Source of the DNA: Chara braunii
Lineage: Eukaryota; Streptophyta; Charophyceae; Charales; Characeae
Length of the DNA stretch: 25,793 nt
Assembly (NCBI GenBank): GCA_003427395.1
Contig: BFEA01000225.1
Coordinates: forward strand, 1,628,466-1,654,258
Reading direction: 5' to 3'
Both the position numbers and the translations under genes were made by a program. Positions 10,595 to 19,256 of the stretch are shown here, piece by piece. Numbering within the stretch: the first letter of the stretch is position 1; the number at the start of each line of letters is the position of its first letter. The notes beneath the pieces were generated by a model. It worked only from the letters and a program-made list of their open reading frames with translations, did not search any database and was not told the origin of the DNA.

Positions 10595-11389
10595 ATGTGG
10601 ACTATGCAGGGAATCACCAAGGTAACAATGACAGCAAGACGTGAGCGAGTGGAACGCCAGCCCCGTGTGCGAATGGAACGCCAGCCCCGATACCCCGGAC
10701 CGCCCTGGAACAACGGTGGACGATGGGAAGTATCCCTCCCGTCGAGTTCTACCTATCGGGGGTTCGACACAGAATGGCGGGCCGTGACTTTGGGAAGGGA
10801 CGCCGCCTTCATGTTAGTAGAATGTCAGTGGACAGGGATGAGAATCCACCGAGGACCCGGAGACGATCTGTTTTCTAATCTGGAAGTTATCAGGACCATG
10901 TATTTGCCTGATATCGGTTGGCACTCGTTGGGAGTAGAGATAGCACAAGGTCACGAGCTGGCGCTGGTCTTTCGAAGGGCCGCCCGGAGGTTGACCCGGA
11001 TAGGACATTCGGTCAGGGGAAGAAGGAACGTGGGCTTGCTAACCCGGGTGGAAATGGGAGGTTGGAGGGAGTTCAGGGCATCGACCACACCGCTGAGATG
11101 CCGAGTGCCCCGTTTTATGATAGACCTCGTCTTCGGAAGCCTCGCAAGGGCGCGGGAGCTGACAGACTCAGCGATAGTCTGGGCAAGCCACTTTCCCTCC
11201 CCTACCATTGGGATGTTCTACGATGTCGCTGTGGAGTACGGGCCGTTCTGGGGAAACAGGGGCCACGAATTACTAGAAGTCATCCACATCCTGATGTTTT
11301 GTGCACCCCGGCTAGACTGGTCAGGGAGCCGCGAGGGCGAGAGCGGGATTAGCATCCGCAGGCGGGTCAATATGGCAGATCGAGTATAG
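10595..11389 (+). CDS. Unknown tandem family, copy 4 (264 aa, intact)
   Basis: The first ATG in the open frame is at 10595. A second, at 10628 (MTARRERVE, resembling MTREER of copy 2), is an equally good start and gives 253 aa. The N-terminus is Arg-rich and contains an in-frame ~24-bp duplication (ERQPR occurs twice). Family landmarks counted from 10595 are GRWEVSLP (about 43-50), MLVECQW, LPDIGWHSLG (104-113), VEMGGWREF, CRVPRF (169-174), VFG and FYDVAVEYGPF (208-218) followed by WGN, then HELLEVI. The acidic tail of copy 1 and the Y-[VI]-DD box of copies 2 and 3 are not evident. No known domain is recognised. It ends 434 bp before the first gag-like ATG. Confidence 0.65.
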   Translation: MWTMQGITKVTMTARRERVERQPRVRMERQPRYPGPPWNNGGRWEVSLPSSSTYRGFDTEWRAVTLGRDAAFMLVECQWTGMRIHRGPGDDLFSNLEVIRTMYLPDIGWHSLGVEIAQGHELALVFRRAARRLTRIGHSVRGRRNVGLLTRVEMGGWREFRASTTPLRCRVPRFMIDLVFGSLARARELTDSAIVWASHFPSPTIGMFYDVAVEYGPFWGNRGHELLEVIHILMFCAPRLDWSGSREGESGISIRRRVNMADRV

Positions 11390-11823
11390 TTCGCTGCGTA
11401 TGGAAGTTCGCCGATGGGAATAAGAAAGGGACCTCGGATCTGAATGGCTAAAACCCACTAGAAAAACAAAGAAGGGGGGGGGGGCAGACTCCTAATGATT
11501 GACCATAACCCTGAAGGTAAAAAACGGGAAACACTGCTCGGGGAGGCTTCCCCTAGCAGGATGCCTAACCTGGACTCCCTCGCGTCGACCGACGGGACAA
11601 GGGCACTACAAATGAGCTTGTGATAAAGGAAGCCCAGTCACGTTCATAGCTCGGCTGGGTGGCAGGGCCAGTTGTGGCTCCTCCTTAAGGAAGGGCAATC
11701 AGGAAACGAGGATAGAAAATGAGACTATAAAGATAAGCCAACAGAGTTGGGAACCTAGGGAACCTAAAAACCTCGCATTGCGTGTGTCCTGGGAATTCTT
11801 TGGCTCATGCAGAACTAGGCAAA
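11390..11823 (+). other. Leader between the tandem family and gag, no gene
   Basis: No open frame of note. It contains an 11-G run (11474-11484) after a purine stretch, which could be a polypurine tract, and the hairpin at 11534-11559. I looked here for a TGG-starting primer-binding site next to a CA-ended LTR and found nothing convincing; in particular there is no TGGTATCAGAGC. Confidence 0.5.
11534..11559. repeat. GC-rich hairpin in the gag leader
   Basis: The arms 11534-11544 and 11549-11559 pair over 11 positions with one mismatch, around a 4-nt GGCT loop. The loop-proximal part is GGGGA against TCCCC. The stable, short-looped stem sits about 265 nt upstream of the first gag-like ATG. 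Confidence 0.75.
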
Positions 11824-12069
11824 ATGGCAACGGAGGAGGAGACAGATAGCCGTAAGAGTGAAGGAGAACCAGGCTTAGAAGGCAGTGCCGCGCAAAGCGA
11901 AGGGGGGCAGAAGGACAGAAAATCGATAAATCCGGATAGTACCAAAGGGAACCGGAAGGAAATCTCCACAGGAGAAAGCTCGGGGAAAGCCGGAGGAAGC
12001 AGGCAAGGGATCCAGGGGACCAAGGAAGGCAAAAATAAGGATAGGACAAACCCCCGAAGCTCGGAATAA
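11824..12069 (+). pseudogene. Low-complexity ORF in frame with gag, possible gag N-terminal extension
   Basis: The ATG at 11824 opens 81 codons rich in Glu, Lys, Ser and Gly (start MATEEETDSRKSEGE), closed by TAA at 12067-12069. The frame is the same as that of the gag segment starting four nucleotides later (ATG 12073). This could therefore be the original gag N-terminus cut off by a C-to-T stop (CAA to TAA), or a separate small upstream ORF. There is no domain, and it would be hydrophilic and disordered. Confidence 0.4.
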
Positions 12070-12072
12070 GCC

Positions 12073-13389
12073 ATGCCTAAGAAAGTAAGAGTCACGGACA
12101 CGAGGCGCAAACTAGCCGACATAGACAAGAGGACCGCGGAATACAAGGCGAGACTGATTGAGGAAATGATGACTGGGAACGAAGAAGGTCCTCTGCAGGA
12201 GGAACCCCGGGACGAACGGAAAGCCAGCCAAGGTGGGACTTGACAAGGGGATAAAGGTAGTGACCGTGGGGGAACGTCGAGCAAGAGAAGGAAAGAGAGA
12301 GAGAACTCTCCGGGGATGGAAGTAGAAAAGGCTACGACTCCGCCAGCCATGGACAGTAGGGCTAACCGCCTGCCGATCACGCCAGTAGTAGCACGAGGAT
12401 GCGAAGGACTTTGGAGCCTTAGGGAAAGAGTGTTGGGATGGTTTGACCCGGAAGGAACTATGAAAACCAGGGACGGACAAAAGGCTTGCTAGGAAAGTCC
12501 GGATAACATTGTGGCAGGCGAGGCCAGCAACTCCGAGGGTGGCCTTAAGAAGATAGTGTCGTCCCTCGCACGAGCACTAAACAAAAATCAAGGCTATCTG
12601 GCAGACACCAAGAAAAAGCTGACTTTCGATGGAGCAAACATCATGGAGTTCCTGATCGACTACGAGAACCCAGCTGCGTTACTAAAGTGGACCGAGGAGG
12701 AAAAGATGGACCATCTAGGACAGCATGTGTCGTTAAACCTAGGACGGGACATAATGATCATTGTAGCCGCAAGCTGGTCTTGGAAGGAGACCCGAGATGT
12801 GATGATGAGGAAGAGCCTAGCGGCAGAGAAAATGGCAACGGAGGCCGACCCAGCGGCAGTTCAGAGGAAGAACTTCGCAACATACAATGATTTCCTACGG
12901 GAATTTACTCTGGTAGCACTAAGGATCCCCGGGGTCACGGACAGGATAATGAGCAAATATTTCCTCAGGCAGTTCTTCGAGTTCGACAAAGACAAGATCC
13001 TGTCAGCCTACCAACAGACGAGCAAGTTTGTAAATACGCGGGATGTTGATTTTAGCACGGTAACGGATCAGGCTGAGAAAACGATAGTAATGGAGACGTT
13101 GGCCTTGCTCAAGGAAGGAGAGATCATAGATCCGATCAGTAGAACGGACGACAAGGTAAAAAAGGGGATTGAAAGTCTACATGAACACGTGCACGGGGTC
13201 GACAATAAGATTGAAAGGATGGAAGGCGCACTACTGGTTATGCAAGCGCAAGTATCCCGACCTGCCCTCCCTCCCCAGGAAGCTGTGGTCCCGCCAGGTG
13301 TAGCAAACCGGGGATTCGGACGGAGAGATCCTGCTAACGAGCAATGCAAGTACTGCACCGCGATAGGACATTATGTACCAGGTCATTAA
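12073..13389 (+). pseudogene. gag: Ty3/gypsy Gag, with two in-frame stops and a damaged zinc knuckle
   Basis: The frame opened by the ATG at 12073 (MPKKVRVTDTRRK) is continuous to 13389, except for TGA at 12241-12243 and TAG at 12490-12492. The N-terminal part is charged and disordered. The capsid-like part, after about 12540, begins LTFDGANIMEFLIDYE, a retrotransposon-gag style start, and continues in a long helical stretch with WTEEEKMDHLG and YNDFLREFTL. At its end (13345-13386) is a zinc knuckle, C-x2-C-x4-H-x4-H, where the family has Cys as the last ligand. The frame stops right after this His, and the downstream sequence continues in another frame (KGGDIWTTRG from ~13390), so an indel lies at the knuckle. 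Gag packages the RNA and forms the particle; this copy cannot make a full one. Confidence 0.8.
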
Positions 13390-13445
13390 AGGGGGAGATA
13401 TTTGGACTACAAGGGGAACGGGTGAACTGAAACTCACCAAGAGGG

Positions 13446-14354
13446 ATGCGGCGAGTCATTATCATGCTCAACGGTCTAGAAATAACAGTCGTAGAAGCCG
13501 AACCGGTGAGCGAGATCATTTGGGATCAGCTCCGGTGGCGCGGGCCGCAGGCCAACTTTATTTTGAAAAGCGACAGACGTGATAGGGTGAACGCAATCAC
13601 TCGACTGGGAACGGCCGGGAGAAGGATTAACCGTGACACCATTATGGAGGAGGTCTCCAGAAGCTCCGAACCCCAGGCGGAGCCTGAAGCCGAGGAACCA
13701 AAAAAAGTCTATGGGAAGCTTAGGGAAGAGGAGCCTGCGGACAAGGTTACCGCCGCTAAGAAGAAGTTTAGGTATAAAATCCCGATCTTAACCTTGCCTG
13801 AGCTCGACGACACCATTAGCAAGTTACTAGGAACCATGGTGTCGGTGTTTTTTCAGACCACGCTGCAGGCTAGCCCTAGGTTGCTCAAAGGGCTCAGACA
13901 ACTGTTGACTCGGAGGCGAGTATAAATAAGCGACAACCCCGAACTACCAGGAGGGGAGAAGGAGGAGGAAGCTCCGCAAGAAGTGGCTAACCTTCAGAGG
14001 AGTCATGGGGACTTGGAGGATCTCGAAAAGGTCTTTGCAGACATTCGTTTGAGCTTGCCCGACCGAGAGGGCGACGAAGTCATGAGATCGCCACCCGGGA
14101 CGAAGCTTAGCTTTCATGTGTTGCCCGTAGGGAAACTGAAAATTCAGATTGGAAGTCATTATACCGACGCATTAGTAGATGGGGGAGCAGAAATCACTCT
14201 CATAAGGAGTGATTTCGCAACGATCGCAGGATGTACGGTGCACAAGGAAGTAACAGGGAGCATCCGGGGAGCTGGCGGGGAAATCCCGTTCGCTGAGTGC
14301 GTCACGAAGTGTGCTGTGAAGGCAGGGAATCGATCTGGTCGTTTCAGCGGATGA
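13446..14354 (+). pseudogene. Retropepsin-type protease region, broken
   Basis: The frame from ATG 13446 (MRRVIIMLNGLEI) runs to TAA at 13923-13925 and continues in the same frame to TGA at 14352-14354. The protease core appears late, as ALVDGGAEITLI. The catalytic D-[ST]-G of aspartic retropepsins is here D-G-G, which puts its activity in doubt. The usual C-terminal ILG-x-x-W motif of the fold is found only after a frameshift at about 14320-14340, in the next segment (DRDIILGRPW, near 14370-14400). The protease would cleave the Gag-Pol polyprotein. The link to gag is lost by frame changes between 13389 and 13446. Confidence 0.75.
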
Positions 14355-15028
14355 CCGTAATGGAGGAAATGGACCGTGACATAATCCTCGGGAGACCGTG
14401 GTGTGCGAACGTAGAGATGATAGGCATGCAATTGCACGATGGCTCATACATGGTAGACATAGAGGACCCTGTGACCGGCCGGGGAGAGCTCCTCCGACTC
14501 CTTGGAACGGGAGGAGACCCCCCGAAGGAAAAATTGGCAACATGGTCGCCGTCGTTCGAGGATAGTATGCGGAAAGGGGCTTTCGCACGGATGGAGGGTA
14601 TGAGAGAAAGGGTAGAAATCATGATTGAGAAAACATTAAACAAGAATGAGAGGATCAAGATGGGCCTGCCCCAGAAGAAGAGGAGGCAGGAGGACGAAGT
14701 CCTAGGTGTTATGGTAGCAGAAAAGGAGTCAGAGGTCGAGCTTGGTGCTAGCCTGCCCAAACGGAAAGAAGTACGCATAGATGTGCCGAAAATCGCACTC
14801 GAGATCCCCGATCGATTGCAACTCATCAAGGCCCTCAGATACCACAAGGTAGGAGTGGATTCAGCAGCCTTGGCCAAGTTCGAAAGAGAGGTGCAAAAGG
14901 GATATTGCCTGAATGAGAAACTAGTTAGTATTCAACCACGAGTCGTAGAGGCGACGGGGGCAATTCCGACTGTTCATTTTTTAGGAGAAAGATCCCGGAA
15001 GGAAGTGTTCGAAAGTACAAGCCGGTAG
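14297..15028 (+). pseudogene. Protease C-terminus and protease-RT connector
   Basis: This third frame begins to match the element at about 14325 with SFQRMTVMEEMDRDIILGRPW, the end of the retropepsin fold. A hydrophilic linker rich in Lys/Glu follows (ERIKMGLPQKKRRQED and beyond). It fades at about 15010, after which homology passes to frame 1 (KYKPVGKKAKP), marking a further frameshift. No independent function is expected; in an intact element this would be interior polyprotein sequence. Confidence 0.65.
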
Positions 15029-16866
15029 GAAAGAAAGCAAAACCGGTCTCGATCCTGCTAGAGAAATCAAAGGAAGAGGCTATGAAGAAGGAGGAAGAGG
15101 TCCTTCGAGTGATCCGAGAAAGAAGGGCGACGGAGGGACATCGGATACCAGATGAGATAACGGACACAATGAAGATAGGGATAGACGGGTTCTTAACGGA
15201 AGAAGAAACCCGTCTGATCAAAAAGACCTGCTAAGAGTTTGACCTGACATTTGCCTTTAGTGATCACCAGAAGGGACGACTGGATGCGAAGTTGATCCCT
15301 CCGGTTAGAATCCACACGGTAGAACATGAGTGCTGGAATGACAAGGGGTCATCCTATGAATTTGGGATAGCAGGAGAAGTAACAGACCTCCTCCGAGCGA
15401 ACATGGACTCCTTCGTTGCGGAGCCTACGACATCGCCATACGCAAATCGGTGGTTCATCTTTCGAAAGCCTAACAAGACACTAAGGTGGATTCAGGACCT
15501 GCAAAAGTTGAATGCGGTAACCATCCGGGATGCTGGCTCGCTACCTCAGGTTGACTTATTAGCAGAATCGCACGCCGATCGGAGCATTTACTCCCTGATA
15601 GATCTGTACTCGGGGTACGACCAGCTTCCATTGGATGTTCGGGACAGGCCATACACCACTATGCACACCCGCGTAGGCCAGCTACAGATGCAAGTGACAC
15701 CTATGGGATTCACAAACGCGGTGGCCGAAGCACAACGCAGGATGCTCGCCGTGGTCGGGGACATGTTCCCAGGAAAATGTGAACCTTACATCGATGACAA
15801 TCCGATCAAAGGCGCGCAGGAAAAGGACGAGACGGAAGTCCGGCCAGGGATCCGACGTTTTGTGTGGGACCACCTGCAGGACATCAAGGACTTACTCCGC
15901 CGGTTCCTAGTATACATCATTATGGCTAGTGGACCAAAGAGTATCCTAGCAGTACCGGAGGTAACTATACTAGGATTTTGTTACGGTGCTTACGGCAGGA
16001 AGCCGGATCCAGCAAAGACCGACAAAATATCACAGTGGCCGACACCACTGAGCACGACGACGGAGGTAAGGGCATTCCTAGGCGTAGTCGGCTTTTGGAG
16101 GATCTTCATTAAGAACTTTGCCAAGATTGCTGAGCCTATCCGGGCTATGATCAGGGAAGAAGGAACCATGGATTGGACGGAGGAGCGAGAAGAAGCTGTC
16201 CAAAGGCTCAAGGACATATTGACATCTGAGACAGTCACCCTGTCCACGCCTTGTTTTAATGACGAAGTGGGACGACCCTTCATCCTAGAGACGGATGGAG
16301 GACCTTTGGCCGTAGGAGGTGGGTTGATTCAAAGGGATGAGGGAGGAAAAAAAAGACCGATTAGGTTCGAAAGTAGAACCCTTAACTCCGCAGAACGGCG
16401 GTACTCGCAATTCAAGAAGGAAGTCATAGTCATCCTTCATTCCCTTAAGACCTTCCAGGCCTACCTATTTGGGAGGCGGTTCATCTTAAGGATCGATCCG
16501 GCGAATGTCACAGGGGCTCTAAAGAATTACAGGCCTATGGATCCGACGGTAGGGAGATAGGTATGATTCATCTGGCAGTTCGATTACAAGATCGAACGGA
16601 TTGCTGGGATCCGCAACAATGCAGATGGGCTGAGTCGGGTTTGCATCACTCCCGAATGGATGGAGGATGCAGAGCCCATAGACGCCTTCCTCGAATACGA
16701 AGGAGGAACTCTTGCGGTGGACAACGAAATGACGAGCGGAAAATGCACATCGGGAGAACCATTGATCCAAACTTTGGAGAAGGGGGCACCTGCCGTAGTA
16801 GCAGAACTGACAGAAGGACCAGTCACCACTCGGGACACAAGGAAGAAAAGGACTCATGGGGAGCGA
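15010..16866 (+). pseudogene. pol: Ty3/gypsy reverse transcriptase and RNase H
   Basis: One frame extends from about 15010 to 16866, with stops at 15232 (TAA), 16558 (TAG) and 16564 (TGA). The longest open part, 15292-16560, holds the RT core. It shows WFIFRKPNKTLRWIQDLQ, SLIDLYSGYDQLPLD with the first catalytic Asp, QVTPMGFTNA, and the YIDD catalytic box (15787-15798) followed by LGF. The connection region FLGVVGFWRIFIKNFA and RNase H (LETDGGPLAVGG with Asp at about 16294, ERRYSQFKKE, then RID) follow. RT and RNase H catalytic residues look intact. The frame then reads through the two stops into QFDYKIERIAGIRN and ADGLSRV, the normal tail. The TAG at 16558 sits where related elements have Trp, so TGG-to-TAG is likely. 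RNA-templated DNA synthesis would be its role. Confidence 0.9.
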
Positions 16867-17230
16867 TAGTAGGATCGAAAGAGGAGCTAATAGCAACGGC
16901 GCTCGAAGGAGGCCGGGAAACAGTGATGAGCTTAGTGGAATCTTGGGAAAGGAAAGAGTTGCAATGGGTGATAAATCAGATGCAGGAAGGAAAGGATGGG
17001 GGCAAGGAAGGAGAGGAGTTTTTCTATGTCCAATCATATGAGGGGCTCTTTCGGGAGATCGGTTTGTTGTTGGTAGGAAACAAACAACCTACGGAAGTCA
17101 GTATTAAGGCAAGAGAAGAAGCCGAAAGGTACGTCGTAAGGGGCGGGCATTTGTTCCGAAGGGAAGAAGGTGCTATGCCCAGAAGGGTTGTGTGCGGAAG
17201 ATCTAGGCAAGTAGATAACGCCGCTCCTTA

Positions 17231-17443
17231 GGAACACTTGCAAAGATAACGCTGCTCTATACTGCAAAGATACACTTGCAAAGATAACGCCGCTTTATAC
17301 TGCAAAGATACACTTGTAAAGATAACGCCACTCTATACTGCAAAGATACACTTGCAAAGATAACGCCGCTCTATACTGCAAAGATACACTTGCAAAGATA
17401 ACGTCGCTCTATACTGCAAGGATACAATTGCAAAGATAACGCT
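17231..17443 (+). repeat. 38-bp tandem repeat, 5.5 copies, inside integrase
   Basis: Units begin at 17234, 17272, 17310, 17348, 17386 and 17424, exactly 38 bp apart. The unit is a reworked copy of the integrase codons at about 17479-17508 (TLAKITPLY). Because 38 is not a multiple of three, it fills the reading frame with stops. The array lies between VDNAAP and DGLAGGH, that is, within the zinc-binding region. Confidence 0.97.
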
Positions 17444-18184
17444 CGACGGGTTAGCTGGAGGTCATCGGTCGTCCAAAGGAACACTTGCAAAGATAACGCC
17501 GCTCTATTATTGGCCAGGCATGGGAGGCATGCTCGCCATATACTGCCCGACTTGCCTTATTTGCCAAGAACGAAGCTCGGTACGAGTCTTCGAGCCGCTT
17601 AGACCAACGCGGGTGCTAGGGCCGGGACATCTGGTCCACCTCGACCTTGCGGTCATGCCTGTATCAACGGATGGGTATAGGTATATCCTGGATGCGCGAG
17701 ACAACTTGAGTGGGTTCGTGAAGGCAGTCGCCCTCAAGAAAAAGACAGGGAGGAGTGTGGCGGACTGGATAAAAGACTTCTACTTAAGGCATCCGTTCAT
17801 CAGGAGGTTTATAGCAAACAATGGGACGAAATTCATGAACCAAGAAGTATTGGGGATGCTTAAGAGACTCTGCGTACCGATCAAACTCATCGAGTCGTAT
17901 CACCCTAAGGCCAATGCACCTGTGGAAAGGGGGCACCGAACCTTGAAGAACACGATCGCAAAGCTCGCAGTAGACCATCTGGGGAACTGGCCTGGGTATC
18001 TTCAGCATGCTGTCTTTGCAGGGAATATGACTCCTAAAAGGACAACAGGATGTATCCCGGCAGAGCTTTGGTACGGAAGAGAGATCGACTTTCCTGTAGA
18101 AGCCTTGGTACGTACATGGAATAGGTTAGATGATGATCCACAAATGACCACTGAAGAGTTAATCGAGGCAAGATGTCAACAAAT

Positions 18185-18185
18185 N
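18185..18185. other. Single N base in the integrase C-terminal region
   Basis: Unlike the two other Ns, no duplicate flanks it and the reading frame is unchanged (codon ATN). It is more likely an ambiguous base than a contig join. Confidence 0.7.
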
Positions 18186-18557
18186 CTTAAAAATGAGGAG
18201 GTCATGGAGGACATCGCCAACCGGGTGCTGGACAGCAGAATGAGGGACAAAGCAAGGTGGGACCAGGTTAAGAATGTCAGAAAGGAGCCACTTCGGGTGG
18301 GGGAGATGGTATTGCTAAGGAACTCAGCACTAGAAAGTACTTGGATGGGACGGTTGGGAAGAAGGTTCAAAGGCCCCTACCGGGTCACCAAGCGGGTGGG
18401 ACTGAACACCTTCAAACTGGAAGATTTGGATGGAACTAGATTGAAAGGGCCCTTCCCGAGGCAACGACTGGTCAGGTTTCTAAGTCGGGACCCAGTGGAA
18501 CAATGGCTTCAGGAGGCCGAAGATAAGGAAACAGAGGAGCCACAAGCTAAACACTAA

Positions 18558-18664
18558 CCACAGCCTTGCCCACACTATGGTTTGTCTCTAACCATGTTCA
18601 TGGGACTGTCATTTTTTTTTGGGACTGACGCTTTGGCTTGGACTGACTGAGGTTGAAAGGCAGC
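18558..18664 (+). other. Short 3' region after integrase
   Basis: Non-coding, with a T run (18611-18620) and repeated GACTG words (GGGACTGAC, GGACTGACTGA). No polypurine tract or LTR start can be defined here. Confidence 0.4.
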
Positions 18665-18868
18665 ATGACTTGGGGGTTTGCAATATCTGGCTTGTGTGAC
18701 AACGGGAAAGGATGTTTGGGGCATTGTACCATAGTTTTTGACGGAAAAAAAAATGGAGTCATCACAAACGACGCATTCGCATGTATAAAGGGGGCGCGAT
18801 GCGAGGGATACTGGGTGTATTTTGGGAATGTCTACGGGCCTAAGGGGGGGGGAGGCGCAAGTGTGTGA
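18665..18868 (+). CDS. Small ORF of unknown function (67 aa)
   Basis: It begins at an ATG (MTWGFAISGLCD) and closes with TGA just past a run of nine G (18844-18852). The end, EGYWVYFGNVYGPKG, faintly recalls the NVYGP strand of endonuclease/exonuclease/phosphatase domains found in LINE elements, which would make this a fragment of a different transposon. The similarity is too short to rely on. It lies 107 bp after the integrase stop, on the same strand. Confidence 0.3.
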   Translation: MTWGFAISGLCDNGKGCLGHCTIVFDGKKNGVITNDAFACIKGARCEGYWVYFGNVYGPKGGGGASV

Positions 18869-18929
18869 GGGACATTACGGGTGTTGTTTTGTTACACAGG
18901 GCTTAGAAGTAAAACGAGAAAAGACAAAA

Positions 18930-19256
18930 ATGAAATTCGACAACGAGAACGACAGCGGGGCAATCAACAGGCCTACCGGAGGGGAAGAAGCTGGACCAAG
19001 CCAAGGGAGGAGGACAGCGAAGAGAAAATTGTACATTGGGCTCATGGGCGGGCCAGTGGTAGGCAGGGGTGGAAGGAAATGCTTGTGTAGGAAACCCTCA
19101 CCCCTCCGCAAGGGAGAAGGTATAAAAATATCATCTGACAGTGAGGGCGAAAAGGGAAGGGCAAAGGTGGAAGAAGGAGGCAACACAAAAATGGGAGATA
19201 AGGCTCGGGTCTCCAACGAGGAAGGGGCCAACAGGGGTGAACGACGTGAGACTTGA
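18930..19256 (+). CDS. Small hydrophilic ORF of unknown function (108 aa)
   Basis: ATG at 18930 (MKFDNENDSGAINR), stop TGA at 19254-19256. The protein is rich in Gly, Lys, Arg and Glu, with a SSDSEGEKG acidic patch and a short CLCRK segment. No domain is recognised. It overlaps a purine-rich tract, so openness by composition bias is a real possibility. If the retroelement extends this far, it would be a 3' accessory ORF. Confidence 0.3.
   Translation: MKFDNENDSGAINRPTGGEEAGPSQGRRTAKRKLYIGLMGGPVVGRGGRKCLCRKPSPLRKGEGIKISSDSEGEKGRAKVEEGGNTKMGDKARVSNEEGANRGERRET

Larger units (their letters stand above)
16840..18557 (+). pseudogene. int: Ty3/gypsy integrase, interrupted and with a mutated active site
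   Basis: After a frameshift near 16840 the element continues in frame 0 (KEEKDSWGAIVGSKEE) to RRVVCGRSRQVDNAAP, where the 38-bp array begins. Past it, DGLAGGH keeps the second His of the HHCC zinc finger (17463-17465), but the first His is not found. YWPGM and CLICQ with the two Cys follow. The core shows HLDLAV (first Asp), ANNGTKF at 17814-17834 where the family has an Asp as the first residue of its DNG triplet, and PVERGHRTL with Glu. The second Asp of DDE is therefore Asn. The C-terminal GPY/F module is present (RRFKGPYRVTKR) and no chromodomain follows. The end is a TAA at 18555-18557. An N base lies in a codon at 18185. The enzyme would insert the cDNA; this copy should be dead. Confidence 0.88.

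Noticed and set aside
8658-12243. TGA as a recoded Trp codon
   Set aside because: TGG is used for Trp throughout and the same element also carries TAA and TAG interruptions, so mutation is simpler.
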